This document shows, in pieces, positions 35,591 to 42,199 of a stretch of DNA of 64,000 nucleotides. The stretch is from CAYJAY01 sp964368445 (GTDB lineage: Bacteria; Bacillota; Clostridia; Oscillospirales; Ruminococcaceae). Location of the stretch: assembly GCA_964368445.1 (NCBI GenBank), contig CAYJAY010000007.1:11968-75967 (forward strand), given 5' to 3'. The notes beneath the pieces are model-generated. The model saw only the letters and a list, made by a program, of their open reading frames with translations, was not told the origin of the DNA and ran no database searches. The translations under genes were made by a program, and so were the position numbers. Within the stretch, counting starts at the first letter, position 1. The number at the start of each line of letters is the position of its first letter.

Positions 35591-36922
35591 CTAAACGCCA
35601 AGACTTGACCAAAGCTTTTTGCTTTGCTCAAAAGTCCACGCATTAATTTTATCTTCATCAAGCGCGACAAACTCGCGGTCTTTATACACAACTTTTCCGT
35701 TTATAACGGTGGTGCGGCAGTTTTTGCCCATCATGCCGAACAACATGTGTCCGTCGATGTTGGCGTGTGAAAACGGGGTGAACGGCTTGTAGTCCATAAC
35801 TATTATGTCGGCAAGCGCGCCTTTTTCCAAAACACCGAGAGGTTTGCTAAAATATTTCGAACAAAGATGTTTGTTAATTTTGAACAACGCGTCGGTCGCT
35901 TCACACCATCCGACGTTTGGCATACACGAATTGTGGCGTTGCATCGGAAGCAGCGTTTTAAGGCTTTCGAGCATGTCGTGGGTGTAGCCGTCTGTTCCAA
36001 GAGCAACCGGAATTCCCCTTTTGACAAACTCGAGAACGGGGGCGCAACCTACGGCGTTGCCCATGTTGGATTGCGGGTTGTTAACCACCATCGTTTTGGT
36101 TTCTGCCAAGATATCCATCTCGGCGGGCGACACGTGTATACAGTGTCCCAAAACGGTTTTTTCACCCAAAATTCCGTTGTAAAGCAAGCGGTTTATCGAA
36201 CGCGTTCCATAATTATTTAAGCTGTCGTAAACGTCGTTTAACCCTTCTGAAACGTGGATATGAAAACCTGTCATGCCGTTGTTTGCGGCAACCATGCTTT
36301 CAAACGTCTTGTCTGAAATCGTAAACAATGCGTGTCCGCCAAACATAGCTTTTATCATGTCGTCGTTTTGGTCTTTACACCATTTAGCAAACTCCGCGTT
36401 TTCCTTTATGCTTTGTTTGCTTTTTTGTTCGCCGTCGCGGTCGGAAACTTCGTAACAAAGGTTTGCCCTAATTCCTATCTCTTTGCAAACGTCTTTAATT
36501 GCAAACAACGAACCCTCGATCTCGCCGAAAGAAGCATGGTGGTCAAATATAGTTGTAACGCCGTTTCGTATACAATCAAGCGCCGTTGCATATGCCGACG
36601 CCTTTGTTCCGTCAATCGTCAAGTTGCGGTCTATCTTCCACCACATTCCGTCGAGAACTTCAAAAAAATTGGTGGGGTTATGCCCCGGGATTGAAAGTCC
36701 GCGCGCAAGGCCGGAATATATATGCGCGTGGGCATTGATAAGCCCCGGCATTATGACGCCGCCTTTTGCGTCGACAAACTCGGCATCTTTATATTTTGCC
36801 TTTAACGTGTCGAAATCCCCGATTTCGCTAATCACACCGCCGTCGCACAAAACGGCACCGTATTCAAAATATGTCTGTTGCTCGTCGCGGCTTATGAGTT
36901 TTCCGTTTCCAATAAGTAGCAT
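35591..36922 (-). CDS. ssnA: SsnA-type aminohydrolase
   Basis: A 443-aa amidohydrolase of the SsnA group, associated with xanthine dehydrogenase and YgfK. Metal sites: LINAHAHIYSGLARG (His-x-His), FHIHVSEG, LGHCIHVS and ALGTDGYTHDM with the metal Asp. It is a deaminase/cyclic-amidase fold, and in the purine pathway it is proposed to act on an early ring-opened or hydrated intermediate. It is the first gene after the structured leader RNA and its terminator, with AAGGGGG before the ATG. It is followed by ygfK at 80 bp, so ssnA-ygfK-xdhD-ygeX-ygeY form one minus-strand run. Confidence 0.92.
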   Translation of the reverse strand: MLLIGNGKLISRDEQQTYFEYGAVLCDGGVISEIGDFDTLKAKYKDAEFVDAKGGVIMPGLINAHAHIYSGLARGLSIPGHNPTNFFEVLDGMWWKIDRNLTIDGTKASAYATALDCIRNGVTTIFDHHASFGEIEGSLFAIKDVCKEIGIRANLCYEVSDRDGEQKSKQSIKENAEFAKWCKDQNDDMIKAMFGGHALFTISDKTFESMVAANNGMTGFHIHVSEGLNDVYDSLNNYGTRSINRLLYNGILGEKTVLGHCIHVSPAEMDILAETKTMVVNNPQSNMGNAVGCAPVLEFVKRGIPVALGTDGYTHDMLESLKTLLPMQRHNSCMPNVGWCEATDALFKINKHLCSKYFSKPLGVLEKGALADIIVMDYKPFTPFSHANIDGHMLFGMMGKNCRTTVINGKVVYKDREFVALDEDKINAWTFEQSKKLWSSLGV

Positions 36923-36987
36923 AGATATAAATCCCCCTTAAGCTTAAAAAATGTTTTTGGTTTCATAGATTAAAATAGCGTTTTGAT

Positions 36988-37024
36988 AAAAAAATAACGT
37001 TACCCAATTAACCTTGGGCAACGT
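36988..37024 (-). terminator. Intrinsic terminator in the ssnA leader
   Basis: Stem of 11 bp (37014-37024 with 36997-37007, one G-U) and a run of seven T on the minus strand (36988-36994), 65 bases before the ssnA ATG. It is inside the leader, so it should attenuate the operon rather than end a gene. Confidence 0.85.
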
Positions 37025-37110
37025 CTTTTGTTTTGATTTAGATGTCTGCCGTCAAAAGAACAAGCCCTTTGACCCGTGCGCAAAAGCACTCCCTTGCAGT
37101 CATCAACAAT
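36988..37110 (-). promoter_or_regulatory. Structured leader RNA upstream of ssnA (copy 1), riboswitch candidate
   Basis: On the minus strand the leader folds into a three-way junction. P1 is GAUG-A-CUGC (37096-37104) with GCAG-A-CAUC (37041-37049). P2 is GUGC/GCAC (37076-37089). P3 is GUCAAAGG with CUUUUGAC (37051-37073). A 36-nt core including ACUGnAAGGGAGUGC and GCGCACGGGUCAAA differs at only two sites from copy 2 at 38783-38926. An intrinsic terminator follows (36988-37024). Position between promoter, terminator and a purine-catabolic operon indicates transcription control by a ligand. I recall a computationally predicted motif named after ssnA but cannot confirm that this is it. Confidence 0.8.
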
Positions 37111-37164
37111 ATTTTATTTTTATATTTATTTATATAATAGACCAATATTTTCTAATACGAGGAA

Positions 37165-37193
37165 ATTATAACGCAATAAATTTTATTTGTCAA
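37165..37193 (-). promoter_or_regulatory. Consensus promoter of the ssnA operon
   Basis: Perfect TTGACA (37188-37193), 17-base spacer and perfect TATAAT (37165-37170) on the minus strand. The start would fall near 37158, giving a leader of about 235 nt carrying RNA copy 1. The remainder of gap 36923-37283 has nothing else. Confidence 0.85.
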
Positions 37194-37283
37194 TAAGATT
37201 TGTGAAATATGTGATTGAAATTCAATAGAATTAGCAAACAGTTATTTGTTGATTTTGTATAGTTTGAAACGTTATCTTTCGGT

Positions 37284-38621
37284 CTATGTCTCATCCGACG
37301 TTTCTGTTGTTTCGTTTTTAGGTAACGTTAGGTTAAGAATAACCGCGACGATTGCCGCAACAACGACGGGAGAGGTTCCGAAAATAGTGTACACCCATGT
37401 CGGAAGCCCCGGGCCTTGAAGCGAACCCGCAACCTGTGAAACCCCTATTCCAAGCGCGACCGAAAGGCCGACAATCGTCGAGTTTCTTTGCGTGAACGTC
37501 TCAGAAGTTATCATGCGAACCCCCGTCATCGTTATCGTTGCAAACACCGAGACGGTAGCGCCGCCAATGACGGCTTGGGGAATAGTTGTCAAAACGGCCG
37601 CAAATTTCGGAACTAGTCCGGCTGCTAACAAAACAATCGACGCAAACGCAAACACAGTTCTGTTCACGACTTTGTTCACCGTAACGATTCCAACGTTTTG
37701 GCTGAAACTTGCGGTTGGAAGCCCGCCGAAAACAGCACCAACTAAACTGACTGCGCCTTGCGCCAAGATTCCGCCCGACAGTTCTTTGTTGGTGGGCATT
37801 CTCCCCAAACCGCCAACAGTTGTCGCGGACAGATCGCCTATCGTTTGAACCGCGTTGATGACGTATACTATTCCAAGAGATATGCAAGCGGAAACGTTAA
37901 ATTCAAGACCGAAATGAAGTGGCTGCGGAACAAGTAACCAACCGGCCCCCGAAACGCTTGAGAAATCAACCATTCCCATAAAAAAAGCTACTGCGTATCC
38001 TGCCACCATTCCGAAAAGAAGAGACCCCAGTTTATAGATACCTTTTGTAAAGTTACCTAAAACTATTACAACCAGCAACGTTACAATCGCAACAATCCAG
38101 TTGTCGGCAGAACCAAACTGTTCTCCGGCAGCGGTTCCCCCCGCCATGTATCGAATTGCGGTTGGATACAGCGACAGACCGATTGTAAAGATAACCGTTC
38201 CGGTCACGAGCGGCGGAAACAAAACGCGTATTTGTTTTACAAAGATACCGAAAACTACCGCGACAACTCCGCCGACTATCTCTGCGCCAAGGATAGTTGC
38301 AAGGTTGAACTGTCCGCCAATCGCCAAAAGCGTTGGGACATATGCAAAGCTAATCCCCATTATAACGGGAAGGCCAGAGCCTAGTCTTCCGCCTATTGTG
38401 TAGGTTTGGATAAGGGTAGCTATCGCGGTTACTATAAGCGAAATTTGTATAAGCAAAGTTGTGTCGGAAGCGGACAATCCGGTTACCCCACCAACCAAGA
38501 TAGCGGGGGTTATAATTCCGACAACCGCCGCGACCACATGTTGAAGCCCTAGCGGAACGATTTGTTTTATCGGTGGGATGCCTTGAAGTTCAAACACCGA
38601 AGCAGTTGTTTTTTTGTTCAT
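37284..38621 (-). CDS. Xanthine/uracil/urate-type permease (NCS2/NAT family)
   Basis: A 445-aa polytopic transporter of the nucleobase-ascorbate family; 12-14 hydrophobic segments are visible. TM1 has the conserved His (PLGLQHVVAAVVG) and the TM10 signature is SFSQNVGIVTVN. The start is the ATG at 38621, because AGGAG lies 9 nt upstream of it; an earlier TTG would place that site inside the gene. Two acidic residues usual in TM8 and TM9 (E in VETIGD and D in LADG) are Gln here (AVQTIGD, ILAQG). With the same leader RNA as ssnA, it is most likely the importer for the degraded purine. Exact substrate (urate or xanthine) is not readable. Confidence 0.92.
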   Translation of the reverse strand: MNKKTTASVFELQGIPPIKQIVPLGLQHVVAAVVGIITPAILVGGVTGLSASDTTLLIQISLIVTAIATLIQTYTIGGRLGSGLPVIMGISFAYVPTLLAIGGQFNLATILGAEIVGGVVAVVFGIFVKQIRVLFPPLVTGTVIFTIGLSLYPTAIRYMAGGTAAGEQFGSADNWIVAIVTLLVVIVLGNFTKGIYKLGSLLFGMVAGYAVAFFMGMVDFSSVSGAGWLLVPQPLHFGLEFNVSACISLGIVYVINAVQTIGDLSATTVGGLGRMPTNKELSGGILAQGAVSLVGAVFGGLPTASFSQNVGIVTVNKVVNRTVFAFASIVLLAAGLVPKFAAVLTTIPQAVIGGATVSVFATITMTGVRMITSETFTQRNSTIVGLSVALGIGVSQVAGSLQGPGLPTWVYTIFGTSPVVVAAIVAVILNLTLPKNETTETSDET

Positions 38622-38782
38622 GAGAATTATCTCCTGCAAATTTTTTGATTTTGCATAAATCTTTAATTTAAAAATCGCCGATATATCTTTTATAGCCCAA
38701 AGCCTTAAATATTAAGAACACTGCGGTTTTGAAACGTCGTCAAAATGTCAGAAAAACGTCGCAATGTTACGCTTTGAGAAAC

Positions 38783-38814
38783 AAAAAAAATAACGCCCGT
38801 TCAATTCGGACGTT
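38783..38814 (-). terminator. Intrinsic terminator in the permease leader
   Basis: Eight-bp stem AACGUCCG with CGGGCGUU (one G-U) and eight T on the minus strand (38783-38790). Confidence 0.85.
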
Positions 38815-38926
38815 GTTCTGCTAAGACTTGAAAAATTAATTTTAAGCCAAAAGAACTTGTCCTTTTGACCCGTGCGCAACAGCACTCCCTTACAGTCATC
38901 TGTAATGTTGGTTTTTCAAAAATTAC
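38783..38926 (-). promoter_or_regulatory. Structured leader RNA upstream of the permease (copy 2), riboswitch candidate
   Basis: Same core as copy 1. P1 CUGU (38892-38895) pairs with GCAG (38818-38821); P2 GUGC/GCAC is 38872-38885; P3 with a 10-bp stem and CAAG loop is 38846-38869. Between P3 and the P1 3' strand there is an extra AU-rich segment (about 24 nt) that can form a small helix (CUU/AAG around AAAAUUAAUUUU), absent from copy 1. Just 5' of P2 a rival hairpin UUACAG-AUGA-CUGUAA can also form. A terminator ends the leader, which then runs 160 bases to the permease start. Confidence 0.8.
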
Positions 38927-38932
38927 ATCAAA

Positions 38933-38961
38933 ATTATAGCCTACTTTTTTTTTGATGTCAA
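38933..38961 (-). promoter_or_regulatory. Consensus promoter of the permease gene
   Basis: Perfect TTGACA (38956-38961), 17-base spacer, perfect TATAAT (38933-38938). Transcription should start near 38926, at the edge of the structured RNA. The rest of gap 38622-39159 is AT-rich, apart from the htrA terminator. Confidence 0.85.
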
Positions 38962-39116
38962 CGAATTTCGCGCTTTATAAACATAAAAGTTTGTGTGAAA
39001 ATTCTAGCAGTATCATACAGTTTTTTGTAATAAAACGAAATTAAACAGATAACTATGTAAGAAAATCGAAGAGTTGCACAATATTTCTCGGTTTAATTTG
39101 TCAAGAAACACAAAGC

Positions 39117-39138
39117 AACTCCGCCTTTCGGCGGAGTT
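39117..39138 (-). terminator. Probable terminator of the HtrA gene
   Basis: Nine-bp stem AACTCCGCC with GGCGGAGTT around TTTC, 21 bases past the stop. The T-run is weak on the minus strand, so this is less certain than the others. Confidence 0.5.
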
Positions 39139-39159
39139 TATAAACAGAATAGTTAGATT

Positions 39160-40413
39160 TTAGTTTCTTGCTTGTTGGACGCTTGAACTTGAAGCTTCGT
39201 GCAGGTCCATGCTTATTAAAATATTTTCGCCGTTGCGCTCAACCACAACGTCGACCGTTTGGCCGGCTTCAAGTTTTTCGATCTCTGTTTTAAGGTCGTC
39301 ATAGTTTTCAATTTCAACGCCGTTAAACTCGACAAACCTGTCGCCGACTTGTATTCCGGCAAGGTGGGCGTTTCCGCCCTCGGTCAGGCTTTGAACGTAT
39401 ACACCAAGCGAGTTTAATCTGTACATCTCGGCGGTTTTTTCGTCTAGCACCTCTATCAAGCCAACACCCAGCGTGAACCTGCCTTGAACATATCCGACAT
39501 CGATTAGGTCTTGGATTACTTCTGTCGCTATATCGATAGGAATCGCAAAACCAATCCCCTCGATTTCAACACCTGCCGATTTCGCGTTGACAATTCCTAT
39601 GAGTTCGCCGTTTTCGTTAAAAAGTCCGCCGCCCGAGTTTCCGGGGTTTATCGCCGCGTTGGTTTGCAAAAGCGTCATTGTTTCGCCCTCGATAGTAAGT
39701 TCACGCGAAAGAGCGCTCACTATTCCGTCTGAAACGGTTCCACCAAACTCGCCAAGCGGGTTGCCAATCGCCATGACATAGTCGCCGATTGCAAGGTCGG
39801 AGGAAGAACCAACCGTCGCGGCGTACATTCCGTCTGCTTCAACTTTAAGGACTGCAAGGTCGGTTTCTTTGTCGCTTCCGACAAGCTTTGCTTCGTATTG
39901 TTCGCCGCTTATCGTTTTGACCGTCACGGCTGACGCGTCCTCGATTACGTGGTAGTTTGTCACGATGTAACCGTCTTCGCTTATTATAACGCCGCTACCC
40001 GCGCCTTGTCCCACCACCGATTGGCTAAAGAAACTTTGTTGCACTATCTCGGTTGTTATCTCGACCACCGAAGGTTGCGTTATCTCAACTAGAGATGCCA
40101 CCGACAGTTGCGACACCGTGTCTTGTTGCGGTTGGGTTGGCATATTTGTTTCGGGGGATGGCGTGTCGGGGGACGAAACGGTGAACGAAAAGCCTTCATT
40201 GCCTATCTCGTCATATAGATAGCTTCCCAAAAATCCGCTTGATGTTCCTATTAACGCGACAAGCACAACCGCCATGAATTTTTTGAAAAACTTTTTTGGT
40301 TTTTTCTTTTTAATCGGCGGTTGCCTAAACTCGGGGGGGTCCACCGGTTCGGCGTTTACCTGTTCGATCTGTTGTGGTGTGTGGTTTTGTTCATTATAAT
40401 TGTAATAGTCCAT
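39160..40413 (-). CDS. htrA: HtrA/DegP-like membrane-anchored serine protease
   Basis: Quality-control protease acting outside the membrane, 417 aa. Layout: polar cytoplasmic N-terminus, one transmembrane helix (about 46-66), Pro/Thr/Gln linker, trypsin-like domain with catalytic His155 (TNYHVIEDA), Asp185 (DKETDLAVL) and Ser260 (INPGNSGGGLFN), and one PDZ domain (about 315-405) with GNAHLAGIQVGDRFVEFNG. The order is that of the Gram-positive HtrA group with one PDZ. AAGGAGAA precedes the ATG. It is monocistronic between the permease leader and a divergent HD gene. Confidence 0.95.
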   Translation of the reverse strand: MDYYNYNEQNHTPQQIEQVNAEPVDPPEFRQPPIKKKKPKKFFKKFMAVVLVALIGTSSGFLGSYLYDEIGNEGFSFTVSSPDTPSPETNMPTQPQQDTVSQLSVASLVEITQPSVVEITTEIVQQSFFSQSVVGQGAGSGVIISEDGYIVTNYHVIEDASAVTVKTISGEQYEAKLVGSDKETDLAVLKVEADGMYAATVGSSSDLAIGDYVMAIGNPLGEFGGTVSDGIVSALSRELTIEGETMTLLQTNAAINPGNSGGGLFNENGELIGIVNAKSAGVEIEGIGFAIPIDIATEVIQDLIDVGYVQGRFTLGVGLIEVLDEKTAEMYRLNSLGVYVQSLTEGGNAHLAGIQVGDRFVEFNGVEIENYDDLKTEIEKLEAGQTVDVVVERNGENILISMDLHEASSSSVQQARN

Positions 40414-40592
40414 AATATTTCTCCTTGTTTTAAAAAACAGTTAATTTCATTTGTTATGGCATAAGCATATATCTATAACTTTAAACATACTTAAAAAAAT
40501 ATACATTAATTTATGAATTAAATTTTAATTAATTTAATTTAGATTAGTTAAATCACCTCGTCATGTTTTTGCGAGAAAGAGCAACAAACAGC

Positions 40593-40770
40593 GGGACGGG
40601 CAACTTGTCCCCTACGTTTATCAAATATAGCGAGGTTGAAACAAATCCGCCACAAATAAACGAGAGATTTTCAAAATCTGTCATTCAAATTTCGCCACCA
40701 AGTGACGCTAATTCGTCGTTCCGACGAACCAAAATTACGCATTACGCATTACGAATTACGAATTAAATTC
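40593..40770. repeat. Degenerate hairpins and heptamer repeats upstream of the HD gene
   Basis: Within gap 40414-40843: a GGGCAACTTGTCCC hairpin followed by CCTACGTTT (about 40600-40620), a decayed CGCCAC-CAA-GTGACG hairpin (about 40693), then ATTACGC/ATTACGA heptamers in tandem (about 40734-40762). The 40414-40590 part is AT-rich without clear features. Confidence 0.6.
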
Positions 40771-40772
40771 CG

Positions 40773-40801
40773 TTGACTATTACATAATTTTGATATAGAA
40801 T
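40773..40801 (+). promoter_or_regulatory. Promoter of the tandem-HD gene
   Basis: TTGACT (40773-40778), 17-base spacer, TAGAAT (40796-40801). CGTTGA and TCAACG flank the spacer as a short inverted repeat and could be an operator. Confidence 0.5.
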
Positions 40802-40843
40802 TAAATTCAACGACAAAAATACGTATTATGCGAGGTTTTTCTC

Positions 40844-42088
40844 ATGCCATCTATTATCGCTAACCACGAAATAGTTCTTCTTTGTTCCCATGCCTTTAAA
40901 TGTTACGACACGCGTCTAATGGACCACGGCACAAGGGTTGCTTTTATTGCACAACAGATATATTCAAAACTTAACGTTGAACTTGACGAGGATAAATTTT
41001 TTCTTCTCTCGTTGTTCCACGATATCGGCGCATACAAAACCGAGGAGATCGACCGAATGGTCACGTTCGAGACGGTAGATGTCGACGCACATTCTATCTA
41101 TGGTTATCTGTTTTTAAAATATCTCTCGCCACTTACCGAACACGCTAAAGCGATATTATACCACCACGCTCCGCTCGAAATTTTGCGAAACGTCGACCCT
41201 ACTATCGCAACGTATGCCCAGCTTATACACATAGCGGACAGAGCCGACATAGGGATTTTGGGCGGTTTTCAAGGTGAACAGTTGGTTGAAAACGTCATGG
41301 GCACCGGATATTTTGACCAAAATTTTGTCGATGCTTTGCGCCAAGCCGTGGCGGAAAACCTGTTTAAAGACTTTCCGTCCTGCGTTGAACATTGGGCACG
41401 CGAAAAATCGAAAGCTTTAAACCTATCGGGCGAAGAAATCGACAGCTATCTTGAGATGATAATCTATTCGATGGATTTCAAGAGCAACACAACGATGGTT
41501 CATTCGGTCAACACAACGACTGTAGCGGTTTTTCTTGCGCAACATCTCGGGTTTAGTAGTCGAGAGATCGAAAGGATATACTACGGTTCTCTTGTACACG
41601 ACATTGGAAAGATAGCAATTCCGGAACATATATTGGAAAGCAAAGACAAACTTAAAAAAGACGAGATGGATATAATGCGCAGCCACGCGCAACTAACGCG
41701 CACAATGCTTGTCGGAATTTTTGAACCAACCATCATAGACTATGCCGCGGCACACCACGAAAAGTTAAACGGAACGGGATATCCTAATGGTTTAAACGAT
41801 GAACAACTTTCTATGCCAATGCGAATTATAGCGATAGCGGATATAGTTAGCGCGTTGCTTGGCAACAGAAGCTATAAAACCGCATATGGTTGGGACAAGA
41901 CTATAACTATTCTTGAAGATATGTCGCGTCAGTTTTTAATCGACGACAGCCTTGTACAGATAGTTGTACAACATAAAGACGAGTTGCAAAAAGAGCTTGA
42001 ACAAAAATCAAATCCGATAGTCGAGAGTTATGAACAAATCCACAAAGAATTTCAACAGCTCATCCATAGCGACAAAAATGAATTATAA
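40844..42088 (+). CDS. Tandem HD-domain phosphohydrolase, HD-GYP type
   Basis: A 414-aa cytoplasmic protein with two HD domains. The first (about 20-180) keeps FHDIG, ILYHHAPLE and IHIADRADIG. The second (about 205-375) has LVHDIGKIAIPEHIL and the HD-GYP signature AAHHEKLNGTGYPNG, then IIAIADIVSALLGNRSYK. HD-GYP domains hydrolyse cyclic di-GMP and related nucleotides. No receiver or GGDEF domain is attached. Both metal sites appear intact, so both may be active. GCGAGGTT precedes the ATG. A strong terminator follows; no partner gene is adjacent. Confidence 0.87.
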   Translation: MPSIIANHEIVLLCSHAFKCYDTRLMDHGTRVAFIAQQIYSKLNVELDEDKFFLLSLFHDIGAYKTEEIDRMVTFETVDVDAHSIYGYLFLKYLSPLTEHAKAILYHHAPLEILRNVDPTIATYAQLIHIADRADIGILGGFQGEQLVENVMGTGYFDQNFVDALRQAVAENLFKDFPSCVEHWAREKSKALNLSGEEIDSYLEMIIYSMDFKSNTTMVHSVNTTTVAVFLAQHLGFSSREIERIYYGSLVHDIGKIAIPEHILESKDKLKKDEMDIMRSHAQLTRTMLVGIFEPTIIDYAAAHHEKLNGTGYPNGLNDEQLSMPMRIIAIADIVSALLGNRSYKTAYGWDKTITILEDMSRQFLIDDSLVQIVVQHKDELQKELEQKSNPIVESYEQIHKEFQQLIHSDKNEL

Positions 42089-42137
42089 TTTTACACATCG
42101 AAACCAATTTTGACTAGATAAATACGAGAGTTACAAC

Positions 42138-42165
42138 AAAAAAAGCCCCTTTAAGGGCTTTTTTT
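42138..42165. terminator. Terminator after the HD gene
   Basis: Stem AGCCC/GGGCT flanked by A7 and T7, so it can serve the plus-strand HD gene and the convergent surface protein gene. Confidence 0.85.
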
Positions 42166-42199
42166 GTTGCGCTATTTTGTTATTTAAAACTTTAATAAC

